From: Unio delphinus
Taxonomy: Eukaryota; Mollusca; Bivalvia; Unionida; Unionidae
Length of the DNA stretch: 64,000 nt
Reading direction: 5' to 3'
Assembly: GCA_029339505.1 (NCBI GenBank)
Contig: JAQISU010000233.1
Coordinates: 6,535,001-6,599,000, forward strand
In this document: positions 25,531 to 40,785 of the stretch, in pieces
Layout of the letters: the number at the start of each line of letters is the position of its first letter
How positions within the stretch are numbered: the stretch's first letter is position 1
Notes under the pieces: generated by a model
The model's database searches: none
The model's input: the letters and a program-made list of their open reading frames with translations, nothing else
What the model was told of the DNA's origin: nothing
Translations under genes and position numbers: made by a program

Positions 25531-26884
25531 AATGTTATAACAACAAGCGCATATGCATGCTTAATTTTACCACAAAAACAGGAATAGCCCGGTTTAAACA
25601 GCATCAACCATTTTTTTCGTATATTAAACTAATTATCATAACAAAATACCACTGGCATCTACTAGGACACTCTGCCCTATTATATTGTATTACGAATCGA
25701 CGAGAGTCGTTGCTTACGAAGCTCGGGCTATGTGTTTTGTCGTTTATCCACTCCCATTTTCTGCGTTTTCTCTTCATCCCTTCTCTTACTCCTATTCTCG
25801 TCAACCATAAACAACGAGTCTTTTGGTATTTTGTTTTTATTTTCGGATTTTTTAAAAACAATTTTTAATTTCATAACCCAGAAAGAATAGGATGTGGGCG
25901 TGGATGGGGGATGGGTATGGTACCTCTCCTCCCCTAAATAAAAGCGAAGATGTTGTAAAGACTCCAAAATTAAAACAAACAATAAAGACAAAAGCAAACA
26001 AAACCAAAAAAAATAAAAAAGAATAGGATAAATTCTTTATAAAAAATACAAAAGGAACTGTGTTCAATAAATTTAAACAGTACGTTTTAAAATAGTCCAG
26101 TAACGTTCTCTAATGATCGTCATCACCAGATTCATCGAGCAGCATATAGGTAGCATCCAGTAGTCGCCTCATCAAGCAGGGAACCTCTAATTGTTGTCTC
26201 GTACGACAAACCCATAACGTTCGTGTCGATTCGTAATAGTCCCTGACCAAACCATTCAATTACTAATGGCATTTCAATAGTGTCATCACTCGTTTCGTTC
26301 GAGGGTGTGATCGCTTTACTCGACATGTTTCTTCAGAGAACAATACTGATTTGCTGAAACCATTTATCGGCGATTCTAATGTTTGACCGAAAGACGTACA
26401 TACAAATGAAGACGAATAAATGGGCGGATTATGAAATAGAGTAGCTATGCCATGTTGGCGCCATTCACGTGCCGTTGTGTTATTGGTACAGGCGTTTATG
26501 GTCGTGTTTGTATTATCAAGTACGAACCTATTCACGTGCCATCGTTTAGTAGGTAGTGGCATTTATGGCGTGCTTATTTTTATAAAGTGCATGTGCTTAC
26601 GGGGATACTTAGTAAGTCTACGAATGTTAGCAGTATCATAAACAAATCGTCTTCAATCAATTAAACAATGTTTATAGTTTTCAGCGTTTACGTTGTACAC
26701 ACCTGCAGAGTTAAGAATCCGGTACTGCAAAATTGAGAAGTTGAGCTGCACGTAGGTCACACTAAAGAAAATCACAGCCACACCCAAATACGCACGCTTA
26801 CAAGCATATTTCATGTCATTCATTATCTTCATGTTTCATCCGTTTAAAACTTGTACAATTTTATACTATATAGTTTCCGACATG
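25531..26884. other. Unassigned; open frames without recognisable protein
   Basis: A frame open from 25,311 to 25,868 has no domain and is poor in coding character. Near 26,460 and 26,530 the string CATTCACGTGCC / TTCACGTGCCATCG is repeated. Confidence 0.45.
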
Positions 26885-26939
26885 TGCGTTAGTTCGTTCG
26901 TTCGTTCGTTCGTGCGTGCGTGCGTGCGTGCGTGCGTGC

Positions 26940-26991
<52 letters not shown>
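26885..26991. repeat. Compound microsatellite (GTTC)n(GTGC)n(GT)n(GA)n
   Basis: Four adjoining simple repeats over about 105 bp. Confidence 0.95.
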
Positions 26992-26996
<5 letters not shown>

Positions 26997-27260
26997 CATG
27001 CATAGGGATCATATATCTACCTTTAAAATTAAATGTACTTCTTGTCAAGGAGCAGTGTGACACTAAGATTTGAACATATGATTGATTGACATATGTGAAT
27101 GTTTGTAAAAGTGTCGATAGTTAATATTAATCTTGTCAATGTGTGCGATAGACGACGAATATCAATCGTATCAATGATCTTTAATACAAATTGAATCAAG
27201 TTCTTAACCGTATAGACAATTTTACAAAAACAGCACTATCAATACACTCACTGTATAACC

Positions 27261-27465
27261 GCTCCGGTGGCCTAGTGGTTAGAGTGTCCGCCGCAGAAGC
27301 GGGAGGTCGTGGTTTCGATTTCCTGCCGAGTCATCCCAAAGACTTACAAAAATGGTACTAACAGCTACCTCGCTTGGCGCTAAGCATTAAGAGGTTAGTG
27401 TTAGGACTGGTCGGCCTGGTGTCAGAATAATGTGACTGGGTTGGACATCATTCTACATGTATGCG
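27261..27465 (+). mobile_element. tRNA-derived SINE, family B
   Basis: A tRNA-like head carries an A box (TGGCCTAGTGGTTA, 27,268-27,281) and a B box (GGTTTCGATTTCC, 27,311-27,323). A body with TTGGCGCTAAGCATTAAGAG and GTCAGAATAATGTGACTGGG follows. The body is unlike family A and resembles, from memory, SINEs widespread in molluscs. The following repeat array may be derived from its 3' end. Confidence 0.8.
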
Positions 27466-27985
27466 GTAATTTTCCCTTTGTAGCAGTGTTGTTCATCTAA
27501 TGGCGGATTCAGTGTCCTTTTCTCTATGGCGGTAGCAGTGTTTTTTTCCATATGGATGTAGCAGTATTGTTTCACGATGGCTGTAGCAGTGTCTTTTTCC
27601 CTATGGCTGTAACAGTGTCGTTTTCTTTTATGGCTGTAGAAATGCTATTTCCCATATGGCTATAGCAGTGTCGTTCTCCCTATGGCTGTGACAGTGTCGG
27701 TTTTCTCTATGGCTGTTAGAAAGCCGTTATCCCTATGGCTGTAGCAGTGTCGTTTTCACTATGGCGGTAGCAGTGATGCTTTCTCTATGGTCGTATCAGT
27801 GTAGTTTTCCCTATGGCTGTAACAGTGTCATTTTTCTATGTGGCTGTAGAAATAACATTTCCCATATGGCTATAGCAGTGTCGTTCTCCCTATGGCTGTG
27901 GCAGTGTATTTTTTTTATATGGATGTAGATATGCCGTTTCCCTGTGACTGTAGCAGGGTTTGTTCTTCCCTTGACTGTATCAGTG
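27466..27985. repeat. Minisatellite, about 36-bp unit
   Basis: About 14 imperfect copies of a unit with GTCGTTTTCCCTATGGCTGT and AGCAGT. It begins where the family B SINE ends. Confidence 0.88.
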
Positions 27986-28380
27986 AACATGCATCTGATT
28001 TAGGCCCCTGATTAATCCTCAGCAATGATAGTGAATGTTTTCATCATCGAACTTGACCTCACGCCCATATATGTATAACCCCAATGGTTTCAAACTCCTG
28101 TCTTTAAACGACAAACAGGTTCAAACTCATTTTTAATAGCCAATATATGAACATCTCATATTTCTTTTAGTTTTAAATTTCTGAGTTTGAAACCATGGCC
28201 AACCGAAGGAGTGGTGCATGCATTTCCTGGCCATGATATTCGTGCGAACGTGATTCATTACTTGAACAATGAACTCGTCAACATAGCGATTATGGTTGCA
28301 CTCCACATTTTCTTTTTTTTTTTGCATTGGATTGAAGTTCTAATCAAAAGGTGAATCCCTTGCATTTGACAAATGGGGTA

Positions 28381-28505
28381 ATATGTCACTTAGCGTACAG
28401 TCGAGTAAAGCTTATGTTGGTATATGTCACTTAGCGTACAGTCGAGTAAAGCTTATGCTGGTATATGTCACTTAGCGTACAGTCGAGTAAAGCTTATGCT
28501 GGTAC
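28381..28505. repeat. 41-bp unit, three copies
   Basis: Three near-perfect copies of TATGTCACTTAGCGTACAGT followed by CGAGTAAAGCTTATGCTGG. Confidence 0.93.
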
Positions 28506-29068
28506 AGTCAGTTTTATTTAAACATGTAGTACTAGCATGTACATGAGGTGCTGTTATATAGGCTAGTATGGTCGTCACGAGTGCGTAACAATGCGATCAT
28601 AAAGTGCGTCTGGTTTTATAAAGCAAAACTATGCATACAATATTTTAAAACCAAATTATCTGGTCGGATATTCTTTTGCTTTTATCTAGAGAAAGACAAT
28701 CTAAGTACTGGGATCTATAGAACGCGATTACTGGAAAATTACTTTGTCAGATGAAGGTCAAGGCAAAATACAGCATTTAAACACTTTCCCAGTTAACGTG
28801 TGGATTTATACGAGTGCGAATAAAATCACCAGCTTGACAGATAAATACAATTTTGAAAAGTGACAGATGAAACAACATTAAATAATATGCAATTGTCAGC
28901 ACAGAAATATAACATTGCGCAGAGAAATACACACGAGGAAGAGAATTTTTATGAAAAAGTTATTAGAATAATCGATAATGTAGGGATTTCAGTCTGGGTA
29001 TGAAATGAGGAAATCATCTTGTGAAAGGTTAAACATTAATACAACGAAAGAAAATAGAACGATCATTG

Positions 29069-29070
<2 letters not shown>
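28506..29070. other. Unassigned AT-rich DNA
   Basis: No gene recognised. Confidence 0.5.

Positions 29071-29126
<56 letters not shown>
29071..29126. repeat. (AT)n microsatellite
   Basis: About 55 bp of alternating AT. Confidence 0.95.
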
Positions 29127-29130
<4 letters not shown>

Positions 29131-29302
29131 TGCTACATTTTATAGAACAATGTAGAAGATATTTACACGTCTAATGGAACTAGGTCAGCTTTAAACACAA
29201 AGTTCTAATATTAGGCATCCGAAAAACTGAACTGAATTTCAAGAAAATATCAAATGCAGTAAATACAATTACATTACAATAGCATGCAGAGGAATGACAA
29301 CT

Positions 29303-29423
29303 CAATAATTAAATTAAATCAAATATCAGTTAAATCAAATATGCATAACACTTCCCCCATAACTCAATAATTAAATTAAATCAAATATCAGTTAAATCAA
29401 ATATGCATAACACGTCCCCCATA
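29303..29423. repeat. Direct duplication of about 60 bp
   Basis: AACTCAATAATTAAATTAAA onward, through ATGCATAACAC and TCCCCCATAA, is present twice in tandem with almost no change. Confidence 0.9.
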
Positions 29424-29719
29424 AGGAAAAAGAATGATTTAGATGATAACATTTTTAGTATCGATTATTGAGGTTTAAAAAATAACATAAGAGAAACTTA
29501 AAGTGTACATCAAATAATGCATTTCTATACACGGGAAAGCGCATATTAAACTATCTTTTCCTTGCTGTGCCTGATGTCAATATAATATTCCTGTTACAAC
29601 AAACTCCACATTAGTTGTCTTTATTTTCTATTTTTCATCTTGCAGATGAAAGTAAAGGGGCTGTGGTTACTAAACACAATAATCAAAGAAAGAGCTGAAA
29701 AAATGTAAACGTCAAAATG

Positions 29720-31690
29720 TTGTTATGTCAATATCAAAGCCAAACATTCCTTCTCGATTGTTGAATAATTTATTTGGTACTTATTTAATTTCTTAGAAAA
29801 ATAACACGCTGGATGATCAACGCCATTTGCGTCTTTTTGAATCAATACTGCTCCTATCCCATCATCACTTGCATCAACAGACAATTTATATGATTGGCTG
29901 AAAGTTCGAGCTTTAAGAACTGGCGCGCTTTTTAGTATGGCTTTCAACTTATCTAACCTAATGACATTTTTCAGTCCAAAGAGATTTGTTTTTCTTGCTT
30001 AATAAATCTGTCAGGGATTCAGCAATGACAGAAAAATTGGAACAAAATTTCCGATAGTATCTAGCCATATATAAAACTATCTTCACTTGCTTTGTGCTGA
30101 CAGGCACAGGGAATTCTGAGATAGCCTCGACCGTATCATCTATAGACTTAACTTGTCTATGACCCACGATATGTCCTAGAAATTTTACACAAGCATGGCA
30201 AAACTCACTTTTGGATAAATTAATTGCAAACTTGCATCAGTCAGTGTGTCAAACAATTTCCGAACCGTTCCTAAATATTCTTTCCAAGTGTCGTTGTAGA
30301 TGATAACATCATAGATGAAAGCACCATAATTATCTAGACCTGAGGTGATCATATTCATTGGACGTTGAAAACTAATTGGTGCCGTGCATCCCAAGCGGCA
30401 TCACTTTACATTGGAGAGGTCCATATGGAGTCACGAGTGCCGAAATTTAATTTGACTTAAAAGTTACCGGAATGGACCAAAATACTTTCAGAAGGTCAAA
30501 TTTGGTGACATACTTGGCATTTCCGATTTTGTCAATACAGTCATCAATTCTTGGTAATGGAAGTGAATCTGTCTTTGTCACACTATTCACCTTCCTATAA
30601 TCAGTACACATACGGAACGTTTTGTCTTGTTTCGGAACAGGTATACATGTTGAACTCCAATCCCTTTAACAGGGCTCCATGAAATCGCAAATACTGAATT
30701 TATTTCTTCAAGTATTCCTGTTTGAGAAGGTTCGTCCTGTTTGGGTGTTGTTTCAAAGGTTTGGAATGTACAATTTCAACATTTTATACAATGCTATTTG
30801 CTCTTCTCGGAACATCTTGAAATAAGTGTTCATATTTAAATAATATCTGTTCAAGTTCATTCCTGTCTTGCTGTTGTTGCAAATGTGAAAAAGTGTCTGG
30901 TCCAGATCATTCATAATTTCTCAATTCCTAATATTTATCACTCAACCCGATGAAATTCTTCATTTAAATCTTCATTGATGGGACATTTACAACTAAATGC
31001 TTGTTTAACATGGCTATCTCTTTCAATATACTCCTTTAGCATGTTTATGTTGCAAAGTTGTTTTTGTTTTCGCCTCCCAGGAATGTTTATGATATAATTT
31101 AAATCATTTACGTTCTTTCCAACTGTATTGTGATCATACTAGCTGGCCTGAAGTGGTATGGACAATAGAGTCAGAACTCTTATCGATAACCAGGCTGAAA
31201 ACTTCTTTCCTGTGAGTTGTTGTCATATCTTACTTTCATGTTTGACTGAATAGAGTGCAGATTCGCTCTTGCAACCTCATAAGCCTTTGACAACTTATAC
31301 TTAAAATTGGAAACATAAACGTGAAGAGTAATTTTAGTATCTTCATTAGAAAGAAGTTTCTCTTTCAACAACTTCAATATTCTACGCACAGTATGTCCAA
31401 ACACCAGTTCAAAGAGACTGAAGCCTTAATATTCGTGAACTGATTCCCTAACAGAAAACAACAGTAAATGAATGCTTTAATCCCAATCTTTACCCGTATC
31501 AAAACAATATGACCGAATCATATTTTGAAAGTCTGAAGAAACCGCTATAATGCTCCTTGGTTCCCAGGATGATAGGCAGAAGACTTGAATTGTTAAATGG
31601 CTAATTCGTACATAACGTACTGTAAAATTCAGGCTTGAACTTTGAAGCTTTATCAGATTGGACAGATTTGAGAAAGGCCCAGTTAAGTAA
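29720..31690 (-). mobile_element. Gmr1-like Ty3/gypsy retrotransposon remnant (INT before RT)
   Basis: On the minus strand, integrase sequence comes first: ILGTKEHYSGF-like near 31,560, IRSYCFDTGKDWD, then VFGHTVRRILKLLKEKLLS (31,404 onward), ERSFQPGYR, and near 31,030 the RRKQKQLCNINMLKEY end. Reverse transcriptase follows (HPNRTNLLKQEYLKK, ISFQRPMN, a decayed active-site IYDVIIY, RYYRKFCSNFS), then RNase H (SVDASDDGIGAVLIQ, NYSTIEKECLAL, 29,723-29,890). In ordinary Ty3/gypsy elements integrase follows RNase H; the reversed order is the mark of the Gmr1 group. Many stops and frame changes show it is dead. No LTRs were located. Confidence 0.82.
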
Positions 31691-31829
31691 ATATTGAAGC
31701 TTTTACTATTGTTTGAGATTTAATATTCCTCAGAGGAATTGACTCTGGAAGCCTTGTTGACGCATATATAATGGTCAGTCATTATTGGTTACCTGACTTA
31801 ATAAATTGTCTTTAGCGAGAACACATTTG

Positions 31830-31940
31830 GTCATGACTGACACTTCCACCATGTGGTCCTCAGTTTGTGTAATTGTGGTCCTCAATTTGTGCAATTGTGG
31901 CTCCTCAGTTTTTGTAATTGTGGGTCCTCAGATTTTGTAT
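31830..31940. repeat. About 25-bp unit, four copies
   Basis: Copies of GTGGTCCTCAGTTTGTGTAA TT with small changes. Confidence 0.8.
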
Positions 31941-32219
31941 ATGCTGATGCTAAATGAATACAAGACCATGTACATAATCAGGTATCGTCGCACACTCATT
32001 CATACATATTTTAACATGAATGATTCTACTGGGAAACATACACATATAAAACTGATTTAATATACAGGTAGATACATTTCAGCATAATTCGTAACTATTA
32101 GTTTATAATTATAAAGTTTTCTATTCAGAGCCTTTTCTATGTCATTCCAGCTGTTCAAGAAAATATTTCTTTAATGATGTTTTAAAAAACATTATTAAAT
32201 AAATTCTTTTCTGACCAGC

Positions 32220-32655
32220 TGGGAAGTTGAATTACGTATCCTCAATGGTAAGGAACTCCATACAGTCGGTGCTGATACAATAAATGAACTTTGAAATGAT
32301 TGGTTTTCGAGCACGGAATCTGGAGGTCGATGTCAGTCCTCCATTACGCTCGGTATTTGATGATTTTAGATCAATTAGTCTAGAGTTGTAATATGGAGAA
32401 AGACCATTTACAGATTTATATGTCACGATTCCTTTAAAATTAATAATACGTTTTCAGAGATATTAAAATGGATTTTTCTTTGTTGACACCCAACTGACAT
32501 ATTGATGAGGCTGATTTGAAGTTAATTTGAATGGATTTAGAGTTTTGACTAGATAAATGCAATGTAGAATTATCATCAAAAACAAAAGTATTAGAGTGCT
32601 CTAAGTCATTTATAAATAGTAGAACCTTGAGGAACACCACTTAAGATATGACATG
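32220..32655 (-). pseudogene. LINE reverse transcriptase fragment (CR1/jockey-like)
   Basis: The minus strand gives a decayed LLFINDLEHSN-TFVFDDNSTL reverse transcriptase piece (the YADD core is altered to FDD), then a C-terminal YKSVNGLSPYYNSRLIDLK piece typical of CR1/jockey-type LINEs. The span between motif C and the tail is shorter than usual, so it is internally deleted. Confidence 0.72.
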
Positions 32656-35190
32656 GTTCGGATATATATTTATTTACCCATACAAACAACATGGTGTCTG
32701 TTAATGAAATACTATGTAAACCAGCAACTCAGTTTGGAGAACACTTGTAGACTTAAATACTTTTGTTTTAATGAGCTCATTGGTTTTGGAATGCTTCTGA
32801 AGACTATGATATCAGTTTAAAAGAATAAAAATGAATTTAAATGATATATAAATCACACCCTTGACAAGTAATGGTGCATTCCGTACAAATAGTTTTGTGA
32901 TTAACTTAATAATAATAATGGTAGTGTGAGGTCTTCAATAAGGTGTTAATAACAACGATAGTGGATTTTATATACCGGTAGTGCAGTAAATTTTTCATTG
33001 TTTATATCAGCATCGTAAATTATTGTATTTATTGAGCCTCCTACTTGTAGATGAGAGATATATTTAGGATGTTTATTGGATAATTAAGCCACCTCGATCT
33101 GTAAATTGGCTGACAGCAGCAGTAGTAAAGATATGGATTGAGACATATTTATCGGATTATAAAATTTACAACAGATATAACTGACGGAAAGGTTCAACGT
33201 TTAATTCTATTTCGTGGACGTCACCTGCCAACAGCATTTATCGGAAATGATAAAATATTGATTTATTTCAACAGTAAGGGACAAATCTCACGATTACTCA
33301 ACCTGTATGTGGAAGCAATTTTTTTTCACTCGCTCCTGAATTCTGTTTTATAACCAACATTGCAGAAACTCTGTTTATAAAAGAAGTCCGGAAAGCAGCT
33401 CTATACAATAGCTGGCTGCATTAGAATCATCACACAATCAGCGTTCGAAGTGATCCAGCATCCGGGTACTCTTGTATTTTAACCGACGACCCAGTTTACC
33501 TGAATGTGAAAGCAACATACACAATGGGATACATATAATGAGCCGAGTTGACCAATAGGACAGACTTTGCAAAAGGGAGATTTTCTGATTTGTTTCATGA
33601 TAACGTCTGATACATACAGGATCTCAGATGGGTAACGATTTAATATTGAATTTATTAAACAAGTTGAAACATATCCATTTTTGAGAGCATTGGTGAGGAA
33701 AAGTTGGACATTATTCAACGAGTTTCAAATCTTTAATTTCAAAATCATTACCCATTGAAGATTTTGTTTTATCACAGTTTTTATTTCAGTGGAAAGTATT
33801 TAGATAGAAAGATGAACAAATAAATTCAGTCATTCTGACAGATGGTGCACCTTTCATTTGTTGTGCATACAACATAGTCGGAAACAAAGTTGAAGTAGTA
33901 AAAGTAGAGTGTAAATTTTTACAAACTATAAATCAAACAAAAATATTCCATCTAAATAAACAGAACATTTTCTAACAACAAAATCGTTTTTCAAAATAGA
34001 ATAATTAACGCATTGTGAAGCCACGCTAATACGGTAAACAGTAGGCATAGAGTACATGTTTATCCTAAAATGTCACTTTCAGAACTAAACGTTATATTGT
34101 TGCGATTTTTATGTGAATTAGGATTACTGGATGCAGAATTTCTCGCATTTACTGAAATGCGTTTGTGACTGGCTATTTACAATATTTGACTGGAACAATA
34201 GACTGTACAGAAACCTAAACAATTTTTTTAGATGGATTTGCATCCCATATACACAGGATGCTATGATTGGATAAAGTTCTGTCAGTTCAGAAACCCATTT
34301 ATGTCTAAAATCTTATGTGAACAGAGGTGAGTTTATTTACTTCTATAAGTTAACATGTAAACCACGCTTATATATACGATGGATTGTGTACCTATGTTAC
34401 AGATATACCGCCATCAATAAAGCGATGCCCTTAGTTTTGCGTTCCTGTCTTGTAGTTTTACGCCATATTTTTTTCATTATGATATTGTTATACATGACAT
34501 AAGAAACTCATGTGGGGGTAACTTATCCATATTCAGACAACCGAAATAAATTTTCCTCTATTTCCTTTCGTGAGTCGAGTTAAATAATGACCGCCAAAAT
34601 ATTCATTCCAGAAGGCGGAGTTAAAAATGTTTTCCTACGATCACAGCCAATCATTAAAGAGAATGCTGCACACTAATGTCATGGACTTATTTGGATCAAT
34701 CAGAATCAAAGTGATATTTTAACATGTGGTATTATAAAAAAAATATGAAACTTCACATACTATAGGAAAACTATTCATAGTTTGTGATAAACTGAAACCA
34801 TGCATTTGTTTGTTAAATTGACTTTAATTAAATAAATGTCATAACTTAAGTAAAATATTACCCAAGAATAGCTCGACGATGATAGTATTCCATGAAGTGC
34901 TGAAGTTCCGCTAGGATTGATTGAATTGGTGCCGCTGTACGGATAAGCATTTGTGACTTAACAGCAACAGTAGAGTCATCGATTGTACATTATGTTTCTT
35001 GAGTGCGTCACCTTCTTCTCAAATATGCATTTTATGAACCAGTTTTGAAGAATATTTGTTACTGACATATATTGATTTTAAGAGACTAACATTTAAATAG
35101 CTTCTCTGCTAACATTAGCACCCAGTTGTAGAGTCATGTTTGACTTCTTTCTTGGCTAACCACGCACGGCAGCACGCAGTTGTAAAGTCA
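32656..35190. other. Unassigned AT-rich DNA
   Basis: No gene recognised in about 2.5 kb. Confidence 0.5.
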
Positions 35191-35960
35191 ATTTCAGTTT
35201 CATGTATTGCTTTATGAAAATCCTATCTGAAATAATTACTCTTGCATTGCTTTATAAAAGTCCTATCTGAAATAATTACTCATACATTACTTTTGAAAGT
35301 ACTATCTGACGTATTTACTCATGCATTGCTTTATCAAAGTATTATCTGAAGTAATTACTAATGCATTGCTCTATCAAAGTCGTATCTGAAGCAATTACCT
35401 GCTGCATTGCTTTATCAAAGTCCTATCTGAAGCAATTACTAATGCATTGCTTTATCAAAGTCCTATCTGAAGTAAATACTCATACATTGCTTTGTCAAAA
35501 TCTTATATTAAGCAATTACTAATACTTTGCTCTATCAAAGTTCTATCTGAAGTAATTACTCGTGGAATGCTTTATCAAAGTCCTATCTGAAGTAATTACT
35601 CGTGGAATGCTTTATCAAAGTCCTATCTGAAGTAATTACTCGTGGAATGCTTTATCAAAGTCCTATCTGAAGTAATTACTATGCACTGAAAGTCCAGTCT
35701 GAAGTAATTACTCTTATATTGCGTTATCAACGTTTTGTCTGACGTGTTGCTAATGCATTGCATCACAAAAGTCGTCTCTGATTGGGCTACTCATGTACTG
35801 TATTACCAAAGCCGTATCTGATGTGGCTACTAATATGTTGTTTTACCTAAGTCGTGTCTGATATAGCTAGTCACGCATCACTTTATCAAGTCGTATCTGA
35901 AGTGGTTACTCATGCACTGCTTTACCAACGTAGAGTCTGATGCGGTTACTTAAGAAACTA
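35191..35960. repeat. 40-bp tandem array, about 18-19 copies
   Basis: The unit is ATGCTTTATCAAAGTCCTAT then CTGAAGTAATTACTCGTGGA. Three central copies (35,560-35,680) are nearly identical while the edges are diverged. Confidence 0.92.
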
Positions 35961-39449
<3,489 letters not shown>

Positions 39450-40785
39450 AATTTTGCGTTTGTTTCATGATCGAATCGATGGCCAGTGTATGGTACAGAG
39501 CATGGTGTAGGTGCGCCCAGATCGTGGTACTCTAAGGATGATCCGAGCAGCTGTGTTTTGAACGTTCTGAGGTTTCTGGAGTAGATATTGAGACGAACCA
39601 GACTTAACTGAGTTATAATAGTTCAGTCTTGAAGGTACTAATGAATACACAAGTGTTTTAGTGGCATCAACTGAAAGATATTTGCGAATGGAGGTGATGC
39701 GTTTCAGCTTAGTATATTCAGCCTTGCTAATATTCTTGACATGTTGGTGCAATGTGGGAGTACTGTCCAGAGTAATACCTAGGTTGCACTAATTGTGTGA
39801 ATTTAATGTTGATGTTGCTGATATTTATTGTTTGAGATAAAGGATGTGAATGAGAAAGTATTTGTATTGTGATCAAAATGGCCTCAGTTTTACTATCCTT
39901 CATCTGCACCATGTTACATGTCATCCATGATTTCACATCGGAAATGCACATCGCTACTCCTTGGATGGTAGCATCAACTTCAGTTGGGCGGCTAAATTTG
40001 TACATTTGGGTGTCATCAGCGTACAGTTGGTGAGACGCTGAATGATGATCTGTGACACTTGAGAGCGGCTGAGTGGATAGAATGAAGAGAACAGATCCAA
40101 GAATAGACCCCTGTAGAACATCACAACATAGATCAACTGGACTGGAGGGCATTCCATTGAGGACACCATTTTTGTCCTGTTGACCAAGTAGGCCTTCAAC
40201 CACATTAAGGCTGTATCATGAATGCCAAATAGATGCTGGAGACAGTGAGGGCAATTGTGTCAGTTTCCACAGACAAATCAAGGAGGGTGAGGACTAATCT
40301 GTCATCTATCCAAAGCTGAGGGAAGGTTATAAACTACTTTCAGACGAGTAATTTCGATACTGTGGCAAGGGCGATATGCAGACGGTACATTGCTAAAAAA
40401 ATACTTTAAATTCAGATGAGATACACGTTCGGATAGAACACTATTGTCTAAGCTTTGATTTGAATGGGAGATTGGAAACTCGGCGGTAGTTCCTAAAATC
40501 GTTATTGACGAGTGTTGGTTGTTTCAACAGAGGTGTTACAATGGCAGGTTTGAAAATGAAAGGGAATTCCCCAGATGAGAGAGAAGTATTAAGAACACCA
40601 GTTAGTGAAGTCAATATTGGATCTAAGCTCTCAAGCAGCGGTGATGTTGGAATTGAATCAAGTTCACATGACTTTGGTGCACTCTTCATCACGATTGTAC
40701 GTACTAAATCCATAGAGAGAAGTTCAAATGCTGCTAACTTTTGCCGCTGTAATGCTCTATCTCAGCAACTATATTGAGATTGTTT
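39450..40785 (-). pseudogene. CR1/L2-like LINE reverse transcriptase, decayed
   Basis: Readable blocks on the minus strand, in order: SAPKSCELDSIPTSPLLESL and NDFRNYRRVSNLPF (40.45-40.71 kb), then CDVLQGSILGSVLF, SHQLYADDTQMYKF (about 40,010-40,130), then SLVPSRLNYYNSVKSG and QNVQNTAARII near 39.5-39.7 kb. This is the expected order for a CR1/L2-type reverse transcriptase. Several frame changes separate the blocks. The catalytic YADD survives. Confidence 0.85.

Noticed and set aside
25311..25868. 185-codon frame as a host gene
   Set aside because: No domain, AT-rich low-complexity composition, and partly within a diverged dispersed repeat.
27261..27335. Functional tRNA gene
   Set aside because: A and B boxes are present but the rest continues into a SINE body and the cloverleaf is not kept; same for the family A copies.
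34300..34510. Short hydrophobic frame (61 codons)
   Set aside because: AT-rich chance frame without supporting signals.
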